From assembly GCF_014204515.1 (NCBI RefSeq), contig NZ_JACHLI010000021.1, forward strand, positions 52,768 to 116,767: a DNA stretch of 64,000 nt, read 5' to 3'. A model generated the notes under the pieces. That model had not been told where the DNA came from. It worked only from the letters and a program-made list of their open reading frames with translations, and did not search any database. Source of the DNA: Pseudomonas nitroreducens (GTDB lineage Bacteria > Pseudomonadota > Gammaproteobacteria > Pseudomonadales > Pseudomonadaceae). Shown here piece after piece: positions 51,908-59,083 of this stretch; position 1 is the first letter of the stretch; each line of letters begins with the position of its first letter. Position numbers and translations under genes: made by a program.

Positions 51908-52630
51908 ATGTCCAGGCCAGACCACATCCTCGTCGTCGATGACGACCCCGAGATCCGCCAGTTGCTGGCCGATTACCTAAAGGGCATGGGCTACCAGGTG
52001 TCCGCCGCCGCCGATGGCCGCGAGATGCAGCGCCAGCTGGAAGTGCAGCCGGTGGACCTGGTGGTGCTCGACCTGATGCTGCCCGGCGAGGACGGCCTGA
52101 CCCTGTGCCGTGACCTGCGCGCGCGCAGCGACGTGCCGGTGATCATGCTCACTGCCCGCGGCACCCTGATCGACCGCATCATCGGCCTGGAGATGGGCGC
52201 CGACGACTACCTGCCCAAACCCTTCGACCCGCGCGAGCTGCTGGCACGGATCAAGGTGGTGCTGCGCCGGGTACAGAGCTTCCCGCAGCGCGCCCAGGTG
52301 GACGAGGCGGCGACCCTGCGCTTCGCCGGCTGGGAGCTGGACACCCGCGGCCGCCACCTGCGCTCGCCGGCTGGCCTGAGCATCGCCCTGGCCGGCTCGG
52401 ACTTCCGCCTGTTGCGCCTGTTGTTGCAGCATCCCAATCGCCCGCTGAGCCGCGACTTCCTGCTGCGCCAGGTGTTCGACAAGGAACGCCTGCCGTTCGA
52501 CCGCGCCATCGACGTCTGCGTCAGCCGCCTGCGCCAGCACCTGGAAGACGACCCGAAATCGCCGAAGCTGATCCGCACCGTGCGCAACCAGGGCTACATG
52601 CTCACCGCCGAAGACGTGGTGAGCGCCTGA
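51908..52630 (+). CDS. OmpR-family response regulator
   Basis: A 240-residue regulator. Receiver domain residues: acidic pocket D11-D13, phosphoacceptor D55 (LVVLDLMLP), Thr in MLTARG, Lys in YLPKPF. The C-terminal winged-helix (DFRLLRLLLQHPNRPLSRDF; RAIDVCVSRLRQHLEDD) is OmpR/PhoB type. Its stop overlaps the histidine kinase ATG by one base. It lies divergent from the iron-type ABC operon and may regulate it; the signal is unknown. Confidence 0.9.
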   Translation: MSRPDHILVVDDDPEIRQLLADYLKGMGYQVSAAADGREMQRQLEVQPVDLVVLDLMLPGEDGLTLCRDLRARSDVPVIMLTARGTLIDRIIGLEMGADDYLPKPFDPRELLARIKVVLRRVQSFPQRAQVDEAATLRFAGWELDTRGRHLRSPAGLSIALAGSDFRLLRLLLQHPNRPLSRDFLLRQVFDKERLPFDRAIDVCVSRLRQHLEDDPKSPKLIRTVRNQGYMLTAEDVVSA

Positions 52631-54006
52631 TGCGCCTGTGGCCGCGCACGCTGTTCGGGCGGCTGGTGGTGATCCTGGTGGGCGGCATGATCGCCGCCCA
52701 GGTGCTCACCGGCAGCATCTGGTACGACGTGCGCCATACCCAGGCGCTGGAGATTCCCCTGCGCCTGGCGGCGGCGCGGCTGACCGACCTGCAGCAGCTG
52801 CACCAGCGGCGCCCGGAAGACTTCGCGCAGGCCTTGAGCGCGCTCGCTCGCCCAGGGTTCGAGGCGCGCTTGCTGAGTGTCGCCGATGAGCCGGGTGCGC
52901 CGCCGGATGCCACCGCCGAACGCCTGCTGCGCCGTGCCGTGCGCGACCAGGGCGGTGATCCCCAGGGGCTGCGCCTGCTGCGGGTGGAGCTGCGCGACAG
53001 TGCCGGCCAGCGCAGCGGCCTCAGCGGGCTGTTCGTCGGCAACGGCGTGGAAGCGCACCTGCTGCTGGAAGCGCCGCTGGGTGAGGGCGGCTGGCTGCGC
53101 ATCGCCATGGTCGAAGGGCAGGGCTGGAGCAGCCAGTCGACCCTCGACGTGGCGCTGGACTACCTGCTGCGCCTGTACCTGCTGCGCATCCTCGTGGTGG
53201 TGCTGCTGGCGCTGCTGGCGGTGCGCCTGGCCATCGGCCCGCTGGACAAGCTGGCGCGCGCCGCCGAGGGCCTGGGCCAGGACATCCAGCGCCCGCCGCT
53301 GCCCGAGGAAGGCCCGCTGGAAGTGCGCCGCGCCGCCCGTGCCTTCAACGCCATGCAGCAGCGGCTGATCCACAACCTGGGTGAGCGCATGCGCTTTCTT
53401 GCCGCGGTGTCCCACGACCTGCGCTCGCCCATCACCCGTCTGCGCCTGCGCACCGAGATGCTCGCCGACGAAACGGCGCGGCAGAAGATGCGCAAGGACC
53501 TCGACGACATGGAAGGCATGGTCACCGCGACCCTGGATTTCATCAGCGGCAGCGATCTGGACGAGGCACGGCAGAACCTTGATGTGAACGCGCTGCTGCA
53601 GAGCCTGCAGGCGGATTTCGAGGAGCAGGGCGAGCGGGTTTCTCTGTCCGGCCGTGCGTTGCAGCCGCTGGCCGGCTACCCGCTGAGCCTGCAGCGGGCG
53701 CTGCTCAACCTGCTGGAGAATGCCGTGCGCTATGCCGGTGCCGCTGAGGTGCTGGTCGAGGACAGCGCGCAGGCTTTGTGCATCCGCGTGCTGGACCGTG
53801 GGCCGGGAATTCCTGCCGAACAGCTGGAGCGGGTGACCGAGCCCTTCTACCGCCTGGAGCAATCGCGCAACCGTTCCACCGGCGGCTACGGCCTGGGCCT
53901 GAGCATCGCCCAGACCATTGCGGCGGCCCACCATGGCCGGCTGGAGCTGCGTAACCGCGACGGCGGCGGGCTGGAGGCGGTGCTGCTGTTCGATCGCGGC
54001 GCGTGA
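52630..54006 (+). CDS. Sensor histidine kinase (EnvZ-like)
   Basis: A 458-residue membrane kinase. Two transmembrane segments (about residues 11-30 and 182-203) flank a ~150-residue periplasmic sensor domain, followed by a HAMP linker. The H-box is VSHDLRSPITRLR (H262), N-box LLNLLENAVRYAG, G-boxes DRGPGIP and GGYGLGLSIA. Cognate partner of the overlapping OmpR-type regulator. Sensed signal unknown. Confidence 0.9.
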   Translation: MRLWPRTLFGRLVVILVGGMIAAQVLTGSIWYDVRHTQALEIPLRLAAARLTDLQQLHQRRPEDFAQALSALARPGFEARLLSVADEPGAPPDATAERLLRRAVRDQGGDPQGLRLLRVELRDSAGQRSGLSGLFVGNGVEAHLLLEAPLGEGGWLRIAMVEGQGWSSQSTLDVALDYLLRLYLLRILVVVLLALLAVRLAIGPLDKLARAAEGLGQDIQRPPLPEEGPLEVRRAARAFNAMQQRLIHNLGERMRFLAAVSHDLRSPITRLRLRTEMLADETARQKMRKDLDDMEGMVTATLDFISGSDLDEARQNLDVNALLQSLQADFEEQGERVSLSGRALQPLAGYPLSLQRALLNLLENAVRYAGAAEVLVEDSAQALCIRVLDRGPGIPAEQLERVTEPFYRLEQSRNRSTGGYGLGLSIAQTIAAAHHGRLELRNRDGGGLEAVLLFDRGA

Positions 54007-54100
54007 GGTGGCTTCTGAGCGAGCGCGGATCGTCAGGCTTCAGTGCTGGTGACGAATGCCTTCATGGGCGCAGCAGCCCCAAGGCCAGCCCCGCGATGCA

Positions 54101-54766
54101 TCAGCCATCGCTCGCTATTCTGCCGGGAAGTTGGCCTTTGCTGGCCAGCGTCCTGGCGAACAGTTGCCATTCCCGCAGTACCACATCGTAGGGCACATAC
54201 ACCGTGAGCGGCTCATTGTCGGCGCTCTTCATGGGGGAGGGCAGCGTGGAGGTGTAGGTTCCCACGGTGATGCCGACCACGGCATCGTCGCGGCCATAGA
54301 TCGGGCCGCCGGACATCCCCTCCACGACCGGAGCATCGGCCAGGGCATAGGCGGTGCGGTCATTCCTGCCATTGAGGCGTACGCGCTGCGCCTTGCTGGT
54401 CCCGACACCCTTGACGGTCTCGAAGAACGGGCTCTGGCCCACGGCTTCCAGGGACTCGCCAGTCACCGCCGGCCTCCAGAGGGGAAGTGCGCCCTGGGCT
54501 TCTCGACGAATGAACACCAGGTCGCAGCCGGTGCTGCAGCGGTGGGCCACATTGGCCAGGGACGGGATGTGGGCCGCGCTCACGGCGTAGTGCTCATTCC
54601 ACTGCACGGCGCTGCCGAAGTAGAGGCTGGGCAGGGCGCCCGCGGAACTGACGGGAAAATAACCGGGTGTGGCCTCTTCCGCAGGGACGGGCCGCACGGC
54701 AGTGGAGCAGGCGGGCAGGGCCAGTAGTGAGGCAACGAATAGCGGCCAGAGCTTGAGAGCTGACAT
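54101..54766 (-). CDS. Trypsin-like serine protease, predicted lipoprotein
   Basis: A 221-residue exported protein with lipobox ALPAC (lipidated C20) and AAGGAAT before the ATG. A chymotrypsin-fold triad is suggested by H66 (SAAHIPS), D82 (CDLVFIRRE) and S152 (GMSGGPIYG, oxyanion hole). A potential disulfide is CSTGC (residues 77-81). It is a single gene with an inverted-repeat motif in its promoter region that is shared with the type I secretion operon, so a role in adhesin processing or envelope control is possible but inferred. A degenerate, non-catalytic family member cannot be excluded. Confidence 0.72.
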   Translation of the reverse strand: MSALKLWPLFVASLLALPACSTAVRPVPAEEATPGYFPVSSAGALPSLYFGSAVQWNEHYAVSAAHIPSLANVAHRCSTGCDLVFIRREAQGALPLWRPAVTGESLEAVGQSPFFETVKGVGTSKAQRVRLNGRNDRTAYALADAPVVEGMSGGPIYGRDDAVVGITVGTYTSTLPSPMKSADNEPLTVYVPYDVVLREWQLFARTLASKGQLPGRIASDG

Positions 54767-54797
54767 GTCCTATTCCTTGCAGGGGTTTGTGCAAAGA

Positions 54798-54830
54798 ATA
54801 GGACAAGTACGGGGTGATTAGTACTTGTCA
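54798..54830 (-). promoter_or_regulatory. Inverted-repeat operator candidate (GACAAGTAC / GTACTTGTC)
   Basis: TAGGACAAGTAC (54799-54810) and GTACTTGTC (54821-54829) form perfect 9-base arms separated by GGGGTGATTA, 36-63 bases before the protease start. Related copies are at 56126-56138 and 61530-61541. Likely binding site for a dimeric regulator, perhaps the NarL-type protein at 55342. Confidence 0.6.
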
Positions 54831-55061
54831 GTGGGTGCGGTGTGTGTACCAGTTCGCACCCAGGGATTTCTCTCGATCGATTTGACGCCTTGCGCCCGGA
54901 CGACAGCGTGACGGCACGGCCTCGCGAGCGCGGCTGCCGTCGTCAGGTTCCGCGTCAGCCGTAGCTGGGCAACCCTGCTCCCGGATCAGTCCGACTGCCG
55001 CCCAGAACCCGCAGGCGGGCTGCCGTACGAGGCCATGGCGAATGCTCGCAAGGCCGCAGGA

Positions 55062-55268
55062 CTAGCCGTTGGCATGCCCGAGGCTGTCATTGCTCTTCTT
55101 GAGCGCCCCCTGTTCAATCTCCCATTGCTCGATATACATCTTCCGGCGCTTGCTCGATGCAAGCAGAAAGCAGTTCATCGTAGAAATAAATGCTGTCTGC
55201 TCACCATCGCTCAATTGAGAGAAGCTCAATAAAGCTTCAGTAACTGCGCGATTCTTTGGCTTGCGCAT
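55062..55268 (-). CDS. Small hypothetical protein
   Basis: A 68-residue basic, helical protein starting at ATG 55268 (GGGGAA a few bases upstream; a TTG at 55280 is an alternative). The sequence MRKPKNRAVTEALLSFSQLS and ASSKRRKMYIEQWEIEQGAL shows no signal peptide. AT-richer than its neighbours. It lies between the protease and the response regulator gene, downstream (minus strand) of the latter by 73 bases, and could share its transcript. A DNA- or protein-binding accessory is possible; no family recognised. Confidence 0.45.
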   Translation of the reverse strand: MRKPKNRAVTEALLSFSQLSDGEQTAFISTMNCFLLASSKRRKMYIEQWEIEQGALKKSNDSLGHANG

Positions 55269-55341
55269 TGTATTCCCCAATTCTATTTATCTGATTTGCG
55301 TCGCCCTGGCGTGATTCAAGGCGACCTGTTGCACTCGCAAT

Positions 55342-56055
55342 TCATGCAAGTAGTTTGCTTTCGCTGTCGTCAATCTGGATGTTTCTGTTGCCACCTTCAG
55401 ATTGATGCGCGGAGTCGAGCAGGCCTGTTTCAAAGGCAAAGCGGAACAGGTCTGCATCGCGGGTAATGCCCATCTTGCGCATCGCGCTGGCCTTCTGCGA
55501 ACTGACGGTCTGCTTGGTGCGCTTGAGCTGGTTGGCGATGTCATTGATGGACAGCCCGGCGACGTAGAGGCGAATGACTTCGGACTCCCGGCGCGTCAGC
55601 GGATGGCTGGCCATCTGGCCGTTGCCGTCCCTGGCGGCCTGCTGCGTGGTCAGGCGCAGCGTCGGCGATATGTAGGTGGCCCCCGCATACACGGCATGCA
55701 CAGCGGAAATGAGATGGCCCAGGTCGTCGACCTTGTTCAGCACGGAGCCGACGCCGAGCTTGAGGATCTCTCCGACGATGGCGGAGTTGTCGATGGTCGT
55801 GAAGACGATGATCTTCAGGTCCGGGTAGCGGCGACGGAAGAACGACAGCATGGCCATGCCGTCTCCGGCACTGCCGCCGGGCATCACGTAGTCCGTGATG
55901 AGGATGTCGCAGCTATGCGCGGAGAGCAGATCGATGATCTCGGTGGAATTCCTGGCCTTACCGACGATATCGAGCGTCGGGATTGCCGAGAGTTCGTGCA
56001 CGACCCCCATGATGAGGGCGGGGTGGTCATCGGCAATGATGATATTGATTTTCAT
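55342..56055 (-). CDS. NarL/FixJ-family (LuxR-type HTH) response regulator
   Basis: A 237-residue regulator with GGAG before its ATG. Receiver: acidic D9-D10, phosphoacceptor D55 (ILITDYVMPGG), Thr in VFTTID. C-terminal LuxR HTH (LTRRESEVIRLYVAGLSIND, LKRTKQTVSSQKASAMRKMG). RcsB/BfmR-like in outline. No cognate kinase in the window. Position next to the type I secretion genes and shared upstream motifs suggest it controls adhesin secretion. Confidence 0.87.
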   Translation of the reverse strand: MKINIIIADDHPALIMGVVHELSAIPTLDIVGKARNSTEIIDLLSAHSCDILITDYVMPGGSAGDGMAMLSFFRRRYPDLKIIVFTTIDNSAIVGEILKLGVGSVLNKVDDLGHLISAVHAVYAGATYISPTLRLTTQQAARDGNGQMASHPLTRRESEVIRLYVAGLSINDIANQLKRTKQTVSSQKASAMRKMGITRDADLFRFAFETGLLDSAHQSEGGNRNIQIDDSESKLLA

Positions 56056-56093
56056 GGTTTCTCCGAGTGCAAGAGCGGCGCTCGTTAGCTGAC

Positions 56094-56112
56094 GGATAGT
56101 TTATGACTATCC
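56094..56112. promoter_or_regulatory. Inverted repeat upstream of the response regulator
   Basis: GGATAGT (56094-56100), TTATG, ACTATCC (56106-56112): a perfect 7-base-arm palindrome 39-57 bases before the regulator start, overlapping its likely core promoter. Possible autoregulatory operator. Confidence 0.45.
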
Positions 56113-56125
56113 ACGTCGGGTCCCA

Positions 56126-56138
56126 GTAGGACTTGTAC
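56126..56138 (-). promoter_or_regulatory. TAGKACWWGT-type motif upstream of the response regulator
   Basis: TAGGACTTGTAC at 56127-56138 differs from TAGGACAAGTAC at 54799-54810 only in the central two bases. It lies about 71 bases before the regulator start. One of four related sites seen in noncoding DNA at 54.8-61.5 kb. Confidence 0.5.
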
Positions 56139-56161
56139 GCAATGGCGCCTTGGCGGGATAA

Positions 56162-56194
56162 GGGAAGTCAGAAAACCGTGGTCTCTGACTTCCC
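56162..56194. terminator. Terminator-like hairpin after the type I secretion operon
   Basis: GGGAAGTCAGA (56162-56172) and TCTGACTTCCC (56184-56194) make an 11-bp stem with an 11-base loop, 17 bases past the TolC stop on the minus strand. No U-run, but position supports termination. Confidence 0.6.
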
Positions 56195-56211
56195 CTGCCG
56201 GGTTCGGCTGC

Positions 56212-57822
56212 TCACTGAACGCTCACTCCACCGCGCAGCCAGTAGCTCAACTGACCGGCGCTGGCATAGGACTTCAGCACGGCCTGGTAGCCATCGAAGC
56301 GGTTGGAAACTTCATTGATGCGGTTGTTGTTGTGGTCGCTTTCGGCAATCAGTACGTCCAGCAGGGTGCGACGGCCCAGGTGGTACCACTGCTCGAAGAA
56401 CGCCTTGCGCACGCTGTCGGTCTCCGTGGTGAGATCACGGTAGAGATCGGCCCTGGCCAGCAGCGTTTTCGCATCCTGCTCGGCGGTACGGGTATCGAAC
56501 TCCAGGTCCTGCAGCTGTTGCGCTTTCTTCTCGCGCTCGGCGCTCGCCCGGAGGGTCGCGGCCTCGCGTGCCGCCCGCGACGAGCCGCCACGGAACAGCG
56601 GGTAGCTGACCGTCATCATGGTCTGCCAGGGCTGTTCGCGGCCCAGCTGGTCTTCGCCGGTGGACTTGCTGACGACCCAGTTGAACTGCGGCTTTTCGCC
56701 GGCGCGCAGGGACTTGGCATGCAGTTCTGCAGCGGTCGCTTCGGCCTCGGTCTGACGCAGCGCCGGATGGTCGTTGGCAGACGCCAGCAGCTTGTCGAGG
56801 TTGGCGGCCTGCAGTGCCCACAGATCGTTGGTCGGCAGCACCACCGGAGCATCGCCCACCAGCTTGCGCAGGCGGATCTCGGTGTCACGCACCCGTGCCT
56901 GCGAGGCATCACGGCTCGCCTGGGCTTCCATCAGGCGCGCACGCGCCTGGGTCAGTTCGCTGGCACGACCACGGTCGGAGGTGACGATCTCGCTGAGCAT
57001 GCTCACCAGGGTGCTCATGCGCTCGACGTACTGCTGACCGATCGCGCTGATGCGGCGGCCCTTCTCCAGTTCCACCACGGTGGTGGAGACATCCCGTGCC
57101 AGGGTTTCCATGTCCACCAGGTACTTCTGGTCGGCAGCGGCGCTCAGTTGCTTGCGGCTGTCGATGGTGTTGCTGGTGCGACCCCAGTCGAAGACGTTGG
57201 TCGTCATGTTCATGGTGACGGCCTGCGAGTTGCTGCCGGTCTCGTTCTTGCCACCGACCGCCAGGGGACGGCTGTTGCCGCCGATGTCGATCTGCGGCAG
57301 GCGCTGGCCCTGGGCTTCGCGCACATCGGCCTGGGCGGCTGCCTGCTCGGCCTGGCTCTGGCGCAGCAGCGGGCTCTGGTTGATGGCGCGGTCCAGTGCG
57401 CCGGCCAGGATGGTGCGGATCTCGCCTTCGGATACCTGGCTCTGGGAACGCCGGCGCGCGGCCTCGGGGTTGTCCTTGAGCCACTCGGAGAAGCGCACGG
57501 AACCTTGCGGGTCAGCGTTCTTCAGGGTCTCGGGGTTGACCTTCCGGGTGCTCGCCGCAGCGGCAGCGGTCGGCGCCTGGGCCCGTTGCACGGCTTGAGC
57601 CTGCACGGGGCGGGCCGGTGCCGCTTGCGGCGTGTCCTTGGCGGCAACCAGAACCACATCACGAGCCGGGGTCAGGTTGACGGTCTTCTCGATGTTCTGG
57701 GCAAAGGCGACTTCCGCCGAGAAGAGAACAGCAGCCGTCAGACTGACGCAAAGTGCTTGCACGGGCGACACAGTGTTCTTGCTCCATGCCTGTTTGATAG
57801 TCGTCGGTTTCATGTCTGTCAT
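56212..57822 (-). CDS. TolC-family outer-membrane protein of type I secretion
   Basis: A 536-residue protein whose ATG overlaps the HlyD stop by 4 bases. Signal peptide ends near AEVAFAQN. After an unusually long ~100-residue Ala/Pro/Gln-rich linker, the outer-membrane efflux protein domain has two helical repeats (RAINQSPLLRQSQAEQAAAQ; DVREAQGQRLPQIDIGGNSR; YPLFRGGSSRAAREAATLRA). Third gene of the ABC-HlyD-TolC operon, forming the channel for the adhesin. LapE/BapB-like by context. Confidence 0.87.
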   Translation of the reverse strand: MTDMKPTTIKQAWSKNTVSPVQALCVSLTAAVLFSAEVAFAQNIEKTVNLTPARDVVLVAAKDTPQAAPARPVQAQAVQRAQAPTAAAAASTRKVNPETLKNADPQGSVRFSEWLKDNPEAARRRSQSQVSEGEIRTILAGALDRAINQSPLLRQSQAEQAAAQADVREAQGQRLPQIDIGGNSRPLAVGGKNETGSNSQAVTMNMTTNVFDWGRTSNTIDSRKQLSAAADQKYLVDMETLARDVSTTVVELEKGRRISAIGQQYVERMSTLVSMLSEIVTSDRGRASELTQARARLMEAQASRDASQARVRDTEIRLRKLVGDAPVVLPTNDLWALQAANLDKLLASANDHPALRQTEAEATAAELHAKSLRAGEKPQFNWVVSKSTGEDQLGREQPWQTMMTVSYPLFRGGSSRAAREAATLRASAEREKKAQQLQDLEFDTRTAEQDAKTLLARADLYRDLTTETDSVRKAFFEQWYHLGRRTLLDVLIAESDHNNNRINEVSNRFDGYQAVLKSYASAGQLSYWLRGGVSVQ

Positions 57823-59072
57823 CTCTCGCGGAAGGCTTCTTTCGCCTTGAAAATCGGTTTCAGCAAATAGTCCAGAATGGTTTTTTCACCGGTGCGGATT
57901 TCCACCGTGGCGGTCATCCCCGGGATGATCGGCAGGCGCTTGCCCGCGGCTTCCAGCCAGCTCGTGTCGGTCAGTACCTGCACGCGGTAGTAGGTGGCGT
58001 CGGGGCGGCCGGCGGCGAGTTTCTTCTCGTCCTGGAGGGTGTCCGGGCTGATGTAGACGACGGTGCCTTTCAGGCCGCCGTAGATGCCGTAGTCGTAGGC
58101 GGAAATCTTCACCGCGGCGGGCAGTCCCGGACGGAGGAAGGCGACGTCCTGCGGCTTGATCTGGCCTTCGATGATCAGTTGCTCTTCCAGCGGGACGATG
58201 TCCATGATGTCCTGGCCGGGCTGGATGACGCCGCCGATGGTGCTGACGCGGACGTTCTTCACGGTGCCGCGCACGGGAGCGGTGAGGACGGTGCGCTCAA
58301 GGACATCCTTGCGCCCGACCAGCCCCTCGGCGGTCTGGGCCACTTCCAGCTCGATCTTGACCAGCTCGGAGTTGGCTTCACCCTGGTAGCGGTTCTTGCG
58401 CTCGACGATCTGGATCTTCAGCTCGTTGGCCTGGCGGCGCATGCGCAGCAGCTCCACTTCCGACAGCAGCCCGCGGGCAGCTAGCGGCTCGGCCAGGGCG
58501 ATCTCCTTCATGATCAGGTCGTGGCTGTTCTGCAGAGCCCTGACGCTGGAGTCCAGGGACTGCTTGCGGGCGTTGTAGGCATTGGTTTCCTGCTCGACCA
58601 TCAACTTCTCGCCCTTGACCTCGTCGGGGAAGGAGAGCGGCAGGTTGTAGGCTTCCGCCTGCAGGCGGGCCATCATGGTCTTGAGGCCCATCAGCTTGGT
58701 GTACATCTCCTGGTAGGTCGACTGAGCACGCACCGGGTTGATCTTGATCAGCGCCTGGCCCTTCTCGACGACATCGCCTTCGCGGACCAGGAGCTCATCG
58801 ATGATTCCGCCTTCGAGGCTGGAGATGAGCTGCTCACGGCTCTTGGAGATGATCTTCCCTTCGCCCTGGGTGATTTCCTCGACGCGGGCGAAGTTCGCCC
58901 AGGTCAGGCCGGCGATCATCAGCGCGCCGATCAGGTACATGACGGCGCGGGAGCCGGGGGTCGATTGCACGAGCAGGGACTCGCGCAGGTCGCTCATGAA
59001 GGCGGCATCGCCAGCCTTGAGCGGTGCTTCCTTGGAGGTGCGCCAGAACGGGCGCTTCAATGCAGTGATCAT
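57819..59072 (-). CDS. HlyD-family membrane fusion protein of type I secretion
   Basis: A 417-residue protein with GAGGAA before the ATG. A single N-terminal membrane span (about residues 44-60, VMYLIGALMIAGLTWAN) is followed by the biotinyl-lipoyl-like half-motif (QGEGKIISKSREQLISSLEG), a coiled-coil region and a returning C-terminal beta domain (GRTVLTAPVRGTV-like segment; YDYGIYGGLKGTVVYISPDT). It bridges the ABC protein and TolC. LapC/BapD-like. Confidence 0.9.
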   Translation of the reverse strand: MITALKRPFWRTSKEAPLKAGDAAFMSDLRESLLVQSTPGSRAVMYLIGALMIAGLTWANFARVEEITQGEGKIISKSREQLISSLEGGIIDELLVREGDVVEKGQALIKINPVRAQSTYQEMYTKLMGLKTMMARLQAEAYNLPLSFPDEVKGEKLMVEQETNAYNARKQSLDSSVRALQNSHDLIMKEIALAEPLAARGLLSEVELLRMRRQANELKIQIVERKNRYQGEANSELVKIELEVAQTAEGLVGRKDVLERTVLTAPVRGTVKNVRVSTIGGVIQPGQDIMDIVPLEEQLIIEGQIKPQDVAFLRPGLPAAVKISAYDYGIYGGLKGTVVYISPDTLQDEKKLAAGRPDATYYRVQVLTDTSWLEAAGKRLPIIPGMTATVEIRTGEKTILDYLLKPIFKAKEAFRER

Positions 59073-59083
59073 TTCAGTATTCC

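Noticed and set aside
54898..54943. Imperfect GACGAC...GTCGTC hairpin, considered as riboswitch or attenuator
   Set aside because: Long but imperfect inverted repeat with no match to a known riboswitch core, and located far from the nearest starts.
55062..55280. Possible start at TTG 55280 for the small protein
   Set aside because: The ATG at 55268 has the better-placed GGGGAA and needs no rare start.
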